Positions 54,101 through 62,623 of a DNA stretch of 64,000 bases are shown piece after piece; within the stretch, counting starts at the first letter, position 1, and every line of letters begins with the position of its first letter. The notes under the pieces are model-generated. The model searched no databases. It was given only the letters and a program-made list of their open reading frames with translations, and was not told the DNA's origin. The stretch is taken from the NCBI GenBank assembly GCA_017303455.1, contig JAFLBM010000011.1, positions 62,001 to 126,000 on the forward strand. The letters run 5' to 3'. The stretch is from Chitinophagales bacterium (GTDB taxonomy: Bacteria > Bacteroidota > Bacteroidia > Chitinophagales > Chitinophagaceae). The position numbers and the translations under genes are program-made.

Positions 54101-54829
54101 ATGAAACAGGTAGTATTCTCACTTCTCCTCTTCGGCCCTTTAGCAGCGACGGCCCAACTCATCATTAAACGAAATCCTGCGGCACATCAGCAACTCTGGG
54201 TGGGTGTTACGGTTTCACCAGATTATAATAACCGTATACTTAGCAGTGACGGCAGTATATCGGCTGATATCGTTAAAGACAGTCGCAATAAAAGAGAAGT
54301 AGGACAGATCGGTTATACCGCAGGGCTGACTGTTAATTATACAATGAATGAAAAATTTAGTATTGAATCAGGAGTACAATATGCACAAAAAGGTTACCGT
54401 ACAAAAAAAGAGAGCTTAGTTTGGCCGCAACCTTCACCGGCCTTCCCCACTACTTCAAAATTCATTTATAATTATTTTTTCCTGGACATCCCGTTGCAGG
54501 TAAAATATACAACAGGCAGCGGCAACTGCCGCTTTTTTTACTCCGCCGGGTTAGCGCTGAATATTTTCCTGGAAGGAGAAGCCACCGGCATTTTTGAATA
54601 TGCCAATGGCAGCAAAGACAAAAGCACCGGCCCAGCCACCACTAATGAAAAGAAGGTCAGCCTCTCCCCGTTGCTGAGTGCCGGTGTTGATTATACTGTT
54701 AAACCCAATATGCATTTTCGTGTGGCACCCATTTTTCGCTATGGTATCACGAAAATGATCGATGCACCGGTATCAGAACGCTTATGGAATGCGGGTTTGA
54801 ATTTTGGATTTTATTACCGGCTGTTATAA
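54101..54829 (+). CDS. PorT-like outer-membrane beta-barrel protein
   Basis: 242 residues with signal peptide (1-18, ending ATAQ). Amphipathic strands such as GYTAGLTVNYTMNEKFSIESGVQYAQ, the second-half turn FYSAGLALNIFLEGEA and a terminal GLNFGFYYRLL fit the small outer-membrane beta-barrel (PorT) group. Its C-terminal codons overlap the next reading frame (54804). Role unknown; many relatives are surface or T9SS-linked barrels. Confidence 0.8.
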   Translation: MKQVVFSLLLFGPLAATAQLIIKRNPAAHQQLWVGVTVSPDYNNRILSSDGSISADIVKDSRNKREVGQIGYTAGLTVNYTMNEKFSIESGVQYAQKGYRTKKESLVWPQPSPAFPTTSKFIYNYFFLDIPLQVKYTTGSGNCRFFYSAGLALNIFLEGEATGIFEYANGSKDKSTGPATTNEKKVSLSPLLSAGVDYTVKPNMHFRVAPIFRYGITKMIDAPVSERLWNAGLNFGFYYRLL

Positions 54830-55372
54830 ACAATTTTTTAAAAAATACTGGCTGAATATAGTCATAGTCCTGGCGATGGGCTTGCTGCTTTTGTTGTATA
54901 TACCTGTGCAGGAAAAAGGATATATCAATTCGACCATTAATGCAATTGAAAAAAATCCAGAAAAATTACATTCACCCTGCTTGGCCTTGTTCTTTTAACA
55001 GGACTGGTACTTTATATAAAGCAGGAGAAAAAGATCAGTGCATTCTCGGTGATCCCTATACTGGTAATTTTCCTACTTCCCTTCTATTTCATTTTCACTG
55101 TCTTTATTAAATACGGCATTTACTTTATGAACGGAGTGCTGTCAAAAGAAAAGATCAGTAAAGAATACAGGATCATCAGTACTGGTAATAGCACTAAGTT
55201 TAACTACCTGTTTGATAGGGAGAATAATAAAATCGTTTCTTTTCAAAATTTGGGTTTTACTATTAAACCAAAAATATATGCTGATGGGGATATTGTCAGC
55301 ATCAACTTTGATAAAGGATTATTTGGTTATTTGCATAACCCGGAAATAACTGAATCAGTACAGGTTAAATAG
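54804..55372 (+). pseudogene. Small membrane protein gene split by a frameshift in an A5 tract
   Basis: Starting from TTG at 54804, the first frame encodes a TM helix (WLNIVIVLAMGLLLLLYI) and stops at 54998. The second frame, open from about 54962 to 55372, continues with KITFTLLGLVLLTGLVLYI, a second TM helix, and then FSVIPILVIFLLPFYFIF and a soluble tail. Adding one A to the five at 54961-54965 joins them into a three-TM protein of about 190 residues. Either a real frameshift or a homopolymer error. No family recognised. Confidence 0.6.
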
Positions 55373-55441
55373 CTTATATTTAATAACAACCCCAGCCCGG
55401 AAAACAGTTTCCCGTTTTTTTAACCACTAAAACAAACTGTT

Positions 55442-55819
55442 ATGAAAAAGTTCTGTTTTCCCCTGCTGTTATTGTTTGCAACCACCACCCTTTTCAGCCA
55501 GCAGGCATTGACCCGGGAAGAATTACTGAAGAAAAGCAAATCACAAAAGACAACCGGTTTTATCCTGCTGGGTGCCGGTATTACTACGCTGGTCATTATC
55601 AGTGCAGGAGATACCGAATTTGATGCTGTTGGTCCGCTCTTCGTTGGCGGCACAGCAGCGGTGCTGGGCAGTATCCCTTTATTTATTGCGGCAGGACGAA
55701 ATAAAAAAAAGGCAAATAAGATGACGGGGTCTATCGGCCTGCAACAGGCACCCACTATAGAACTGGCCGCTGTCCGGCATCGTTCCTATCCTGCCTTGTC
55801 ACTGAAAATAAAAATATAA
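55442..55819 (+). CDS. Hypothetical exported protein with two TM helices
   Basis: 125 residues. A signal peptide (ending LFSQQ), two hydrophobic helices (about 40-57 and 64-85) split by a short acidic loop, and a basic stretch GRNKKKANK. I do not recognise it. It sits in a run of small envelope protein genes with short gaps. Confidence 0.65.
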   Translation: MKKFCFPLLLLFATTTLFSQQALTREELLKKSKSQKTTGFILLGAGITTLVIISAGDTEFDAVGPLFVGGTAAVLGSIPLFIAAGRNKKKANKMTGSIGLQQAPTIELAAVRHRSYPALSLKIKI

Positions 55820-55838
55820 TTTACTGAAAATTGTACTG

Positions 55839-56243
55839 ATGATCTTAGAACATGTAGCCATCTGGACCGGCCAGTTAGACGTTTTAAAAGATTTTTATGT
55901 AAAATATTTCCATGGTGTGTCTAATGAAAAATACACGAACGAAAAGAAACAGTTCCACAGCTATTTCTTAACCTTTCGATCCGGAGCAAGGCTGGAACTG
56001 ATGAGTATGCCAAATATTCCGGATAACTGTAATGACCGGGTGAAAGCTCAACATAAAGGAATTATTCACTTAGCCTTTGCTGTGGATACCATGCAGGAGG
56101 TGGATGAAAAAGCAATTGAATTAAAAGCTGCCGGCTTTCCCATCCTGAGCGGCCCCCGGAAAACCGGCGATGGTTATTATGAATTTGAAACCCTGGACCC
56201 CGATGATAACCGGCTGGAGGTAACGACAGTTTACCGGGGGTAA
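55839..56243 (+). CDS. VOC/glyoxalase-like protein
   Basis: 134 residues. Vicinal-oxygen-chelate fold: EHVAIWTGQLDVLKDFYVKYF, RLELMSMP, GIIHLAFAVDT and YEFETLDPDDNRLEVTT, with metal ligands His, Glu and His in the usual places. VOC enzymes act as glyoxalases, dioxygenases or fosfomycin-type resistance proteins; the substrate cannot be told. Confidence 0.82.
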   Translation: MILEHVAIWTGQLDVLKDFYVKYFHGVSNEKYTNEKKQFHSYFLTFRSGARLELMSMPNIPDNCNDRVKAQHKGIIHLAFAVDTMQEVDEKAIELKAAGFPILSGPRKTGDGYYEFETLDPDDNRLEVTTVYRG

Positions 56244-56277
56244 TAAGCTGGCAGTTTTTCGACCCCATTATTTATTG

Positions 56278-56285
56278 TAAATTTG
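56278..56285 (+). promoter_or_regulatory. -7 box TAAATTTG upstream of the antitoxin
   Basis: An exact TAnnTTTG match, 20 bp before the ATG. The -33 region has TTTTT at about 18 bp. Confidence 0.55.
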
Positions 56286-56305
56286 ATTACCGGAGAAAAA
56301 ATACC

Positions 56306-56476
56306 ATGACGCAAATTGTTATTGACAAAAAAAAATATGTGCTGCTGCCCGAAAAAGAATACCAGGCATTGCAGAAAAAAGCAGCCCTGAAAACTAAACC
56401 TGAAAAAACATTTACTGTGGAAGAAGCCCGTGCACACAGTAAAAAACTCATCAGGAAATGGGCTACCATAAAATAA
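56306..56476 (+). CDS. Small antitoxin-like protein
   Basis: 56 residues: MTQIVIDKKKYVLLPEKEY..., an N-terminal beta strand and helix followed by a charged, Lys/Glu-rich tail TVEEARAHSKKLIRKW. This resembles Phd/RelB-type antitoxins: a DNA-binding N-terminus and a toxin-binding C-terminus. A second reading frame starts inside its last codons (56458) with MGYHKIIVKQTAAESI, typical of a RelE/ParE toxin start. It has a good -7 box at 56278. The toxin is truncated, so the antitoxin stands alone. Confidence 0.6.
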   Translation: MTQIVIDKKKYVLLPEKEYQALQKKAALKTKPEKTFTVEEARAHSKKLIRKWATIK

Positions 56477-56520
56477 TCGTAAAACAAACAGCTGCAGAAA
56501 GTATTCCTGCAAACAAATGA
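56458..56520 (+). pseudogene. Truncated RelE/ParE-like toxin remnant
   Basis: ATG at 56458, overlapping the antitoxin by 19 nt, the usual antitoxin-toxin layout. It reads MGYHKIIVKQTAAESIPANK and then stops; RelE/ParE toxins need about 90 residues. A hairpin follows immediately. The rest of the gene is gone. Confidence 0.5.
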
Positions 56521-56536
56521 CGAGTTGGTCATTTGT
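56513..56536. terminator. Hairpin after the toxin remnant
   Basis: ACAAATGAC-GAGTTG-GTCATTTGT, a perfect 9-bp stem over the truncated toxin stop. T-rich but not a run of T follows. It may mark the deletion end or act as terminator. Confidence 0.4.
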
Positions 56537-56635
56537 GAATTTATTTCCTCAAAACTGGTTTGGTGGTAGACTATCACCAGATTTCCCCGTTATCACTTCT
56601 CCTTTAGCCATCTAACGAAATTATTCTGCCTGTAT

Positions 56636-57178
56636 ATGATTATTGAACTAAAAAATAATAAACAACTATCAGTTCGACGGTTAAAAGGCACCGACTATGA
56701 CCAACTAACTTATTACCTCTATCAATTATCCCCGGAAACTAAAAAGCGTTTTGGACCCCACCCTTTTGATAAAGCAGCAGTCAGTCATTTTTACCAAACC
56801 AATCCTTATAATCTTGGCTATATAGCTGAAGATAGCAGCGAAGGATCAATTGTGGCCTATGCTGTCGTCCGCCTGGGCTACCTGGAACATGATGCTGACC
56901 GCTTGCGTTCTTTTGGTTTTGTACCCGATCATTTTACCGATGTTACGTATGCGCCTTCTGTAGCTGATCACTGGCAGGGCCTGGGTACCGGTTATCATTT
57001 ATTACAATTCATCGAAGAAGAGCTGAAGACCATGGGGCGGCAACGGATCATTCTCTGGGGTGGCGTGCAGCAGGAAAATGAAACCGCTGTTCGTTACTAC
57101 CTGAAAAACGGTTTTGTTGTATTGGGGGCGTTTGAATACAACGGACCCAACTATGATATGGCAAAAACAATTGGCTGA
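56636..57178 (+). CDS. GNAT-family acetyltransferase
   Basis: 180 residues. GNAT features: VAYAVVRLGYLEHDA, VADHWQGLGTGYHLL (acetyl-CoA-binding QGxGxG-like loop), ILWGGVQQENETAVRYYLKNGF. It transfers an acetyl group to a small molecule or protein; cytoplasmic. A small membrane protein and another GNAT follow. Confidence 0.85.
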   Translation: MIIELKNNKQLSVRRLKGTDYDQLTYYLYQLSPETKKRFGPHPFDKAAVSHFYQTNPYNLGYIAEDSSEGSIVAYAVVRLGYLEHDADRLRSFGFVPDHFTDVTYAPSVADHWQGLGTGYHLLQFIEEELKTMGRQRIILWGGVQQENETAVRYYLKNGFVVLGAFEYNGPNYDMAKTIG

Positions 57179-57204
57179 ACTATCTTAGCCGGGAAACAAG
57201 GAAC

Positions 57205-57681
57205 ATGCCCCGGATAGCTGCTATTTTTACATTTAACAGGATACTGCTGCTGATCTTCATCTTTGTGCTGGGCGTGGCACTGGCATTTTATTTTGAATAT
57301 TATTACCGGGTACTGGTGGTTGACCTCTATAAACGATTTCATCCCGGGCAGTTTATTCTCTTCGGGAAATATTTTCATTTTCCGGGCGGCTGGTTTGTCA
57401 GTGCCTTTGGACTATTTGGGATGCTGCTTACCGGTTTCTTGTTTGAACAAAGAAAGAAGCTACTGAAACTGCTGATCACTGTTATTCTTTTCTTCCTCAG
57501 CACAACCGCCATCGTTTATGCAGACAGTTCTTATCAACTCGCAGCCTGTACCGCCTGCAACGACGGGAAACTTACCCTCAGCCTGCGGGACATCCCTTAT
57601 GATTTGTATTTCTATGCAAGTCTTTTCATTTCACTTTTACCCGTTTTCATCATGGCTTTCAACAAAAGAAAACAATCCTGA
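57205..57681 (+). CDS. Hypothetical four-TM membrane protein
   Basis: 158 residues with about four TM helices (about 12-30, 58-77, 87-105, 137-152) and a CTACNDGK motif in a loop. The C-terminal codon overlaps the start of the next gene by 1 nt. No family recognised. A weak TATCTTAG -7-like box precedes it at 57181. Confidence 0.7.
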   Translation: MPRIAAIFTFNRILLLIFIFVLGVALAFYFEYYYRVLVVDLYKRFHPGQFILFGKYFHFPGGWFVSAFGLFGMLLTGFLFEQRKKLLKLLITVILFFLSTTAIVYADSSYQLAACTACNDGKLTLSLRDIPYDLYFYASLFISLLPVFIMAFNKRKQS

Positions 57682-58229
57682 TGCAGCCATATGATTTTAC
57701 TCCGCTATTAGAAACAAACCGGCTGCAACTGCGTTCACTCGTTGCAGAAGATGCAGAAGCTATCTCCGTCCTTCGTTCTGATCCGCAGGTAAATATTTAT
57801 CTCAACCGGCCGGCAACACTCACCATAGAAGAAGCTACAGCTTATATCAGTAAGATCGCAACCGGCATACAGCAACATTACTGGATGTACTGGGCCATTG
57901 CAGCAAAAACTTCACCGGTGCTCATCGGTACGATCTGCCTCTGGAATTTTGTACCGGAAAATGACAAGGCAGAGATCGGCTATGAACTAAGCCCTGCTTA
58001 CCAGGGCAAAGGATTGATGCAGGAAGCTGTTGAAGCGGTGATCCGTTTTGGTTTCGAAGAAATGAGATTACAACTCATCACCGCATTGGTAAAATCCGGT
58101 AATGAGAAATCGGTGCAATTACTGGAACGCCATCATTTCCGGCCCGATCATTTTAATCAATATGTCAGCAAGGAAGAAGCCGGGGAGTTTGTTGTATTTT
58201 ATTTACTGAACCGTCACCAGCCCCGTTAA
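57681..58229 (+). CDS. RimJ/RimL-like GNAT acetyltransferase
   Basis: 182 residues. LLETNRLQLRSLVAEDAEAI, IGTICLWNF, AEIGYELSPAYQGKGLMQEAV (acetyl-CoA loop QGKGLM) and ALVKSGNEKSVQLLERHHF fit the RimJ/RimL group, which acetylates N-termini of ribosomal or other proteins, or small molecules. It overlaps the previous gene by one base. The second GNAT within 1.2 kb. Confidence 0.88.
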   Translation: MQPYDFTPLLETNRLQLRSLVAEDAEAISVLRSDPQVNIYLNRPATLTIEEATAYISKIATGIQQHYWMYWAIAAKTSPVLIGTICLWNFVPENDKAEIGYELSPAYQGKGLMQEAVEAVIRFGFEEMRLQLITALVKSGNEKSVQLLERHHFRPDHFNQYVSKEEAGEFVVFYLLNRHQPR

Positions 58230-58330
58230 TCACAAGTATTAATCATTCTCCATCCTTACTCCCACCTTAAAGCATACCAAAGGCATAGATACTGTATGAG
58301 GAGTGTATGAAACAGGTAATATTACGATAG

Positions 58331-58347
58331 CGGGCTGGGCCAGCCCG
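58331..58347. repeat. GC-rich palindrome CGGGCTGGGCCAGCCCG
   Basis: A nearly perfect inverted repeat (arms CGGGCT and AGCCCG) in the 250-bp gap between the GNAT gene and the next lipoprotein. It may act as a weak terminator or a repeat; no gene is seen in the gap. Confidence 0.45.
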
Positions 58348-58479
58348 GGCATCAACCCTGTTTACCTGCCTAAAATCAGCCCGGTGCCTGATAAGGTTCT
58401 TCTTTCCCGCAGGCTAATACTGTACCTTAGTTTCCGGAAACCTGACGATAGCAGCATTTCATCATCTAAAAAAACTAGT

Positions 58480-59109
58480 ATGAAATTTATGCCCCTTGCC
58501 ATCCTGGTGATACTACTTGCCAGTTGCGGACAAAACAAAAAAGAAAAAACAGTAACGGAGGCCGCAGTTGATTCAACCGTCTTTATCACTTCAGCGATCG
58601 TTGATTATTACCAGCAGCATTTCAATAAAGAACATGCGGCTGATCCCAAGAACCGGTTACGGGTGGACACTACCGGCGATAAAGAGATCCAGGTCAAAAC
58701 CATGTTTGACTCCACTTCTGCTGAAGGATCGCTGAATATCATTCCTGTTGCTGCCAAATTCCTGAAAGGAGACCTGAATGCTGATAAAAGAAATGATTAT
58801 ATAGTACCGGTCTATTCAAACGGTGGCGGCAATGTAAGCTGGACAGAGCTATTTGTCTTCACCACTACTAACGGGCAACTAAATCTGTTGAAAATGTATT
58901 CTTCTTACGACCTGGGCCATTGCGAAGCTACCGGTGGTATTGACGGGCAATTCTTCCCGGAGAAAATTGACAGCAGCGGCCTGCTGGTGGGTGAATCCGC
59001 CTGTTATGCACTGAACGATCCTTCCTGCTGCCCGACTATTAAATGGACCACCCGTTACAAAGTCAGTAATAATACACTGACCCTTGCAGACCAGGTAAAG
59101 AAAAACTGA
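58480..59109 (+). CDS. Hypothetical lipoprotein
   Basis: Start chosen at the ATG at 58480, which starts a lipoprotein signal (MKFMPLAILVILLASCG, lipobox LASC); the frame is open to 58303. 209 residues. The body has LKGDLNADKRNDYIVPVYSNGGGN, which resembles a FG-GAP or EF-hand-like calcium loop, and a C-terminal pair of cysteines (CYALNDPSCCPT). I do not recognise the family. Confidence 0.7.
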   Translation: MKFMPLAILVILLASCGQNKKEKTVTEAAVDSTVFITSAIVDYYQQHFNKEHAADPKNRLRVDTTGDKEIQVKTMFDSTSAEGSLNIIPVAAKFLKGDLNADKRNDYIVPVYSNGGGNVSWTELFVFTTTNGQLNLLKMYSSYDLGHCEATGGIDGQFFPEKIDSSGLLVGESACYALNDPSCCPTIKWTTRYKVSNNTLTLADQVKKN

Positions 59110-59300
59110 TTTCACTTGCTATTGCTTAAAGCCGCGGCCCTTTGTGAAATGCAATTTCCAAAGGGCCGCTTCATTTTATACCGGTCTTCACCTCATATCC
59201 TTTCCAAACAGCAGTTCATCCCTTCGTTTTTTCGCTGGTAACAATCGGCCACAGCATTATAGGGAAGATAGTAGCTTGTAGTACAAATAATTTTACTACC

Positions 59301-60413
59301 ATGAAGAAGATTGCATTATTCCTATCGTTGTTGTTTGTACTGTCAGCAACTGTACAGGCACAAATACCGCTCACCGTCAGCCCCAGCGGCGGCAATAAAA
59401 AGGCTTCCGTACAGGAACGCATTGGTCTCACAGATGTGACCATCCATTATGACCGCCCCGCCGTAAAAGGCCGTGAAGGAAAGATATGGGGTCAATTAGT
59501 ACATACCGGTTTTATTGACCAGGGTTTTGGCAGCAGCAAAGCAGCTCCGTGGAGAGCAGGTTCTAATGAGAACACAACCATTGAATTTACCAATGCTGTA
59601 AAAATAGAAGGCCAGTCATTACCTGCGGGAAAATATGGTTTCTTCATTGCTTACGATCCCAATGAATCCACCCTGATCTTCAGTAAGAATTCCAGCTCCT
59701 GGGGCAGCTATTATTACGATGACAAAGAAGATGCCCTGCGGGTGAAAGTGAAACCACAAACCTTGGATAAAAGTGTTGAATGGCTGAAATATGAATTCAT
59801 GAATGAAACAGAGAACAGCGCCACCATTGCTTTGCAATGGGAAAAATTATCCATTGCCTTTCGTGTTGAAACGGACCTTGTCGCTGACCAATTGGCTTCC
59901 TTCCGCAAGGAACTAAGAACTGAAAAAGGTTTTATCTGGCAAAGCTGGGACCAGGCCGCTGGCTGGTGCCTGCAACGCAATGTCAATCTTGACCAGGCTT
60001 TACTATGGGCCGACTCGGCCACCAGTGCCGGTTTTGGTGGTGATAAAGCGTTTACAGCATGGAGTAACAAAGCTGCGATACTGGAGAAACTGGGCCGTGG
60101 CGAAGAAGCCGCTGCGATCATGAAAACATCCATGACTTTTGCCAGTATGAATGAGATCCATCAATACGGAAGACGCCTATTGCAACAAAAGAAATCCAGG
60201 GAAGCATTGGAAATATTCAAAACCAATTTTGCCAAAAATCCCGGCCAGTTCACCACTTTGATAGGTATGACAAGAGGTTATTCCGCCAATGGCGATTTTA
60301 AAAACGCATTAAAATATGCCCAACAGGCCTTGCCACTGGCCCCGGATACCAATAACAAGAACAATGTAACAACGATCATTGAAAAACTAAAGAAAGGTGA
60401 AGATGTGAATTAG
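59301..60413 (+). CDS. DUF2911 protein with C-terminal TPR-like repeats
   Basis: 370 residues with signal peptide (1-20, ending VQAQ). The first 190 residues are DUF2911 (SVQERIGLTDVTIHYDRPAVKGR, WRAGSNENTTIEFT). The second half is helical, with repeat units such as ALLWADSATSAGFGGDKAFTAWS and LLQQKKSREALEIFKTNF, which look like TPRs. A Bacteroidota envelope protein of unknown function; the TPR part suggests protein binding. Confidence 0.85.
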   Translation: MKKIALFLSLLFVLSATVQAQIPLTVSPSGGNKKASVQERIGLTDVTIHYDRPAVKGREGKIWGQLVHTGFIDQGFGSSKAAPWRAGSNENTTIEFTNAVKIEGQSLPAGKYGFFIAYDPNESTLIFSKNSSSWGSYYYDDKEDALRVKVKPQTLDKSVEWLKYEFMNETENSATIALQWEKLSIAFRVETDLVADQLASFRKELRTEKGFIWQSWDQAAGWCLQRNVNLDQALLWADSATSAGFGGDKAFTAWSNKAAILEKLGRGEEAAAIMKTSMTFASMNEIHQYGRRLLQQKKSREALEIFKTNFAKNPGQFTTLIGMTRGYSANGDFKNALKYAQQALPLAPDTNNKNNVTTIIEKLKKGEDVN

Positions 60414-60435
60414 AAATAACAGTGTTAAGCTGAAT

Positions 60436-60466
60436 AAAAAGGCCGGAACAAATAGGTTCCGGCCTT
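60436..60466 (-). terminator. Bidirectional terminator between convergent genes
   Basis: AAGGCCGGAAC-N6-GTTCCGGCCTT is a perfect 11-bp stem. On the minus strand it is followed by a run of T, so it mainly ends the TlpA transcript, 21 bp after that stop. Confidence 0.85.
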
Positions 60467-60487
60467 GCACTTAAATAAGGTTGGTCG

Positions 60488-61666
60488 TTAATTACAACCC
60501 AGTATCTCACAAAGTTTAGATTCCAGTGCAGCGCCACGCAGGTTTTTCCCGATGATCTTTCCCGTCGGATCCACCAATATATTCTGAGGTATACCCTGGA
60601 TACGATACATTTTAGCTACTTCATTATTCCAGAATTGCAGGTCGCTTACATGTGTCCAGGTTAAATTATCTTCTTTGATCGCATTCAGCCATTTATCTTT
60701 TTGGCCGGGCCTGTCTAATGATACACCCAGTACGGTAAAATTCTTATCCCTGAACTTATTATAGTTCTGCACCACGTTCGGGTTCTCATCCCGGCAGGGA
60801 CCACACCAACTGGCCCAGAAATCAACCAGTACATATTTACCCCGGAAAGAGGATAAAGAAACGGGATTGCCGGAGGTATCTGCCTGGGTAAATTCCAGGG
60901 CCTGTGTTCCCACAGCCCCGATCTTTCCGTCGGCTATCTGGTTAGCTAAGATCTTCCCGATATAAGAACCCTGTACAGCAGTGTCCAGTTTGTTGAATCT
61001 TGTCTCCGCTGTGTTAGGATCATCATTAAAACCCATCATCACCAGCAAAACAAAAGGAGAAACATAAGAAGATTTTTTTACCGTGATAAAACTGTCGATG
61101 GTAGTTTGAATATCTTTTTGTAAAGCCGTATACGAAGTGATCATCGCATCCCGTTGCGGGCCTTGCGCTGTATTATTGATAGTATTCCCGGCCGTATTCA
61201 GCTTTTGTGCCAGGGGGGTAAAGGTTTTCTCAAAATCCTGGAAGTCTTTGTGTGATGCAGAGCCTTTCACCACCCATTTATCCATAGCTCCGTTACTGCC
61301 CGTAATAGTGATCGCACTGTTCTCTGCATAAATATTAAACGGCTTCATATCACCAATAGAGACCAGGCAAAGATCAGGTTCCGTCATTTTTCCTTTTAAT
61401 ACAAACACAGATTTGACAGAACTGACCGGCTTACCATTCTTCTTCACCGTTACTTTCTTTTCAGTAACCGTAGTGCTGGCCAGTTCGGTATTGGTATTGG
61501 CATTGACCAGTTTTACGACAGTACCTTTTACAAGGCCACTGATATCACCGGTGATCGTAAATCCTTTTTCAGCAGTTGGCTTCTTAACAGCCACCACTGG
61601 TTGTGCCATCGTGAGCAAAGGAGACAGCAACAGGATAAAAAATAATTGACTGATTCGATTTGACAT
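60488..61666 (-). CDS. DUF4369-TlpA thiol-disulfide oxidoreductase
   Basis: 392 residues with signal peptide (1-21, ending TMAQ). A DUF4369-like N-terminal domain (FTITGDISGLVKGTVVKLVN) carries an insert near 65-80, followed by a helical linker and the thioredoxin fold with WASWCGPCRDE (CxxC) and QGIPQNILVD (cis-Pro). A periplasmic reductant. A consensus promoter (TTTG-N19-TACATTTG) lies upstream. Confidence 0.9.
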   Translation of the reverse strand: MSNRISQLFFILLLSPLLTMAQPVVAVKKPTAEKGFTITGDISGLVKGTVVKLVNANTNTELASTTVTEKKVTVKKNGKPVSSVKSVFVLKGKMTEPDLCLVSIGDMKPFNIYAENSAITITGSNGAMDKWVVKGSASHKDFQDFEKTFTPLAQKLNTAGNTINNTAQGPQRDAMITSYTALQKDIQTTIDSFITVKKSSYVSPFVLLVMMGFNDDPNTAETRFNKLDTAVQGSYIGKILANQIADGKIGAVGTQALEFTQADTSGNPVSLSSFRGKYVLVDFWASWCGPCRDENPNVVQNYNKFRDKNFTVLGVSLDRPGQKDKWLNAIKEDNLTWTHVSDLQFWNNEVAKMYRIQGIPQNILVDPTGKIIGKNLRGAALESKLCEILGCN

Positions 61667-61700
61667 AGACTTGTTTTACGCTGAGGGTATTAATAAACCA

Positions 61701-61731
61701 CAAATGTAGAGAATCAGGCAGGACCGGCAAA
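61701..61731 (-). promoter_or_regulatory. Bacteroidota promoter of the TlpA gene (TTTG-N19-TACATTTG)
   Basis: On the minus strand TTTG (61728-61731) precedes TACATTTG (61701-61708) by exactly 19 bp, a full consensus match. Start point expected near 61694, 28 bp before the ATG. Confidence 0.82.
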
Positions 61732-61810
61732 CCGGCTCCCTGCCGTTTAACAATTTTATTGCTCCTAAACGTAGAAATTCCCCGGAAAGATGTCAGTAAA
61801 GCGACAAATC

Positions 61811-62623
61811 TCAGGATAGAATGCCGGACAGGAACTTCCGGGTGGCCTCCCCAACAGGCTCTCCCTTTCCCAATGCATTGATATAAGCAGTCCCGATGAT
61901 CGCCCCGTTGGCATGGGCACAGGCCGCTTCAAAACTTTGTTTGTCTTTAATACCGAAACCAACCAGTACGGGGTTTTGGAGTTGCATGGCCTGTAACCGT
62001 TGCAGGTATTCTTCCACGTTTCCAGTTGCCTTATCACTGCCGGTAGTGGACGAAGAAGACACCGCATATAAAAACCCGGAACTGAGCTGGTCTAATTTCC
62101 TGACCCTTTCTTCAGACGTCTCAGGTGTAACTAAGAAAATAAAATCAAGCCCGTATTTTTTAATAATGGCTCCGTATTCTGTTTCAAATTCATACTCGGG
62201 CAGGTCGGGCAGGATCAAACCATCCACTCCCACCGCTGCTGCATCTGCACAGAAACGTTCAAAGCCATATTGCAACACGGGATTCATATACCCCATCAGT
62301 ACAACCGGCAGCTTGATCTCATCCCTGCATTGCCGCAATTGCTCAAACAAAATGGCAATCGTCATTCCGTTGGCTAATGCCACCGAACTGCTATGCTGTA
62401 TCACCGGGCCATCCGCTAAAGGATCACTGTACGGCATACCCAGTTCAATCAGGTCCGCACCATTAGCCTGCAGGGCTTTCATCACTTCAGCGGTTGCATG
62501 TAAATGAGGAAAGCCTGCGGTGCAGTAAACATTAAGCACTGCTTTTTTTTGCCCCTCTAAATCTTCCCTCAAGGGGAGACTTCCGAAGACCCTGCTAATC
62601 CTGCTTTTCTGTGTTTGTTCCAT
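61811..62623 (-). CDS. trpA: Tryptophan synthase alpha subunit with in-frame repeat insertion
   Basis: 270 residues. TIM-barrel with the catalytic Glu and Asp in ELGMPYSDPLADGP, the active-site loop region and FGIKDKQSF. It cleaves indole-glycerol phosphate and passes indole to TrpB. The N-terminus is unusual: MEQTQKSRISRVF continues with GSLPLREDLEGQ before KKAVLNVYCTAGFP. The 12 extra residues are encoded by a palindromic repeat at 62548-62582 that also occurs, inverted, at 63040. The start lies within the 3' end of the DUF559 gene (29-bp overlap). Confidence 0.93.
   Translation of the reverse strand: MEQTQKSRISRVFGSLPLREDLEGQKKAVLNVYCTAGFPHLHATAEVMKALQANGADLIELGMPYSDPLADGPVIQHSSSVALANGMTIAILFEQLRQCRDEIKLPVVLMGYMNPVLQYGFERFCADAAAVGVDGLILPDLPEYEFETEYGAIIKKYGLDFIFLVTPETSEERVRKLDQLSSGFLYAVSSSSTTGSDKATGNVEEYLQRLQAMQLQNPVLVGFGIKDKQSFEAACAHANGAIIGTAYINALGKGEPVGEATRKFLSGILS
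62548..62582 (-). repeat. 35-nt palindromic repeat inside trpA (copy 1)
   Basis: Read on the minus strand, AAGTCTCCCCTTGAGGGAAG and its continuation to TTTGAGGGGC-like sequence form a hairpin (TCTTCCC pairs with GGGGAGA in the other orientation). It differs from the inverted copy at 63040 by one base. It is in frame in trpA and adds about 12 residues. Confidence 0.85.
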
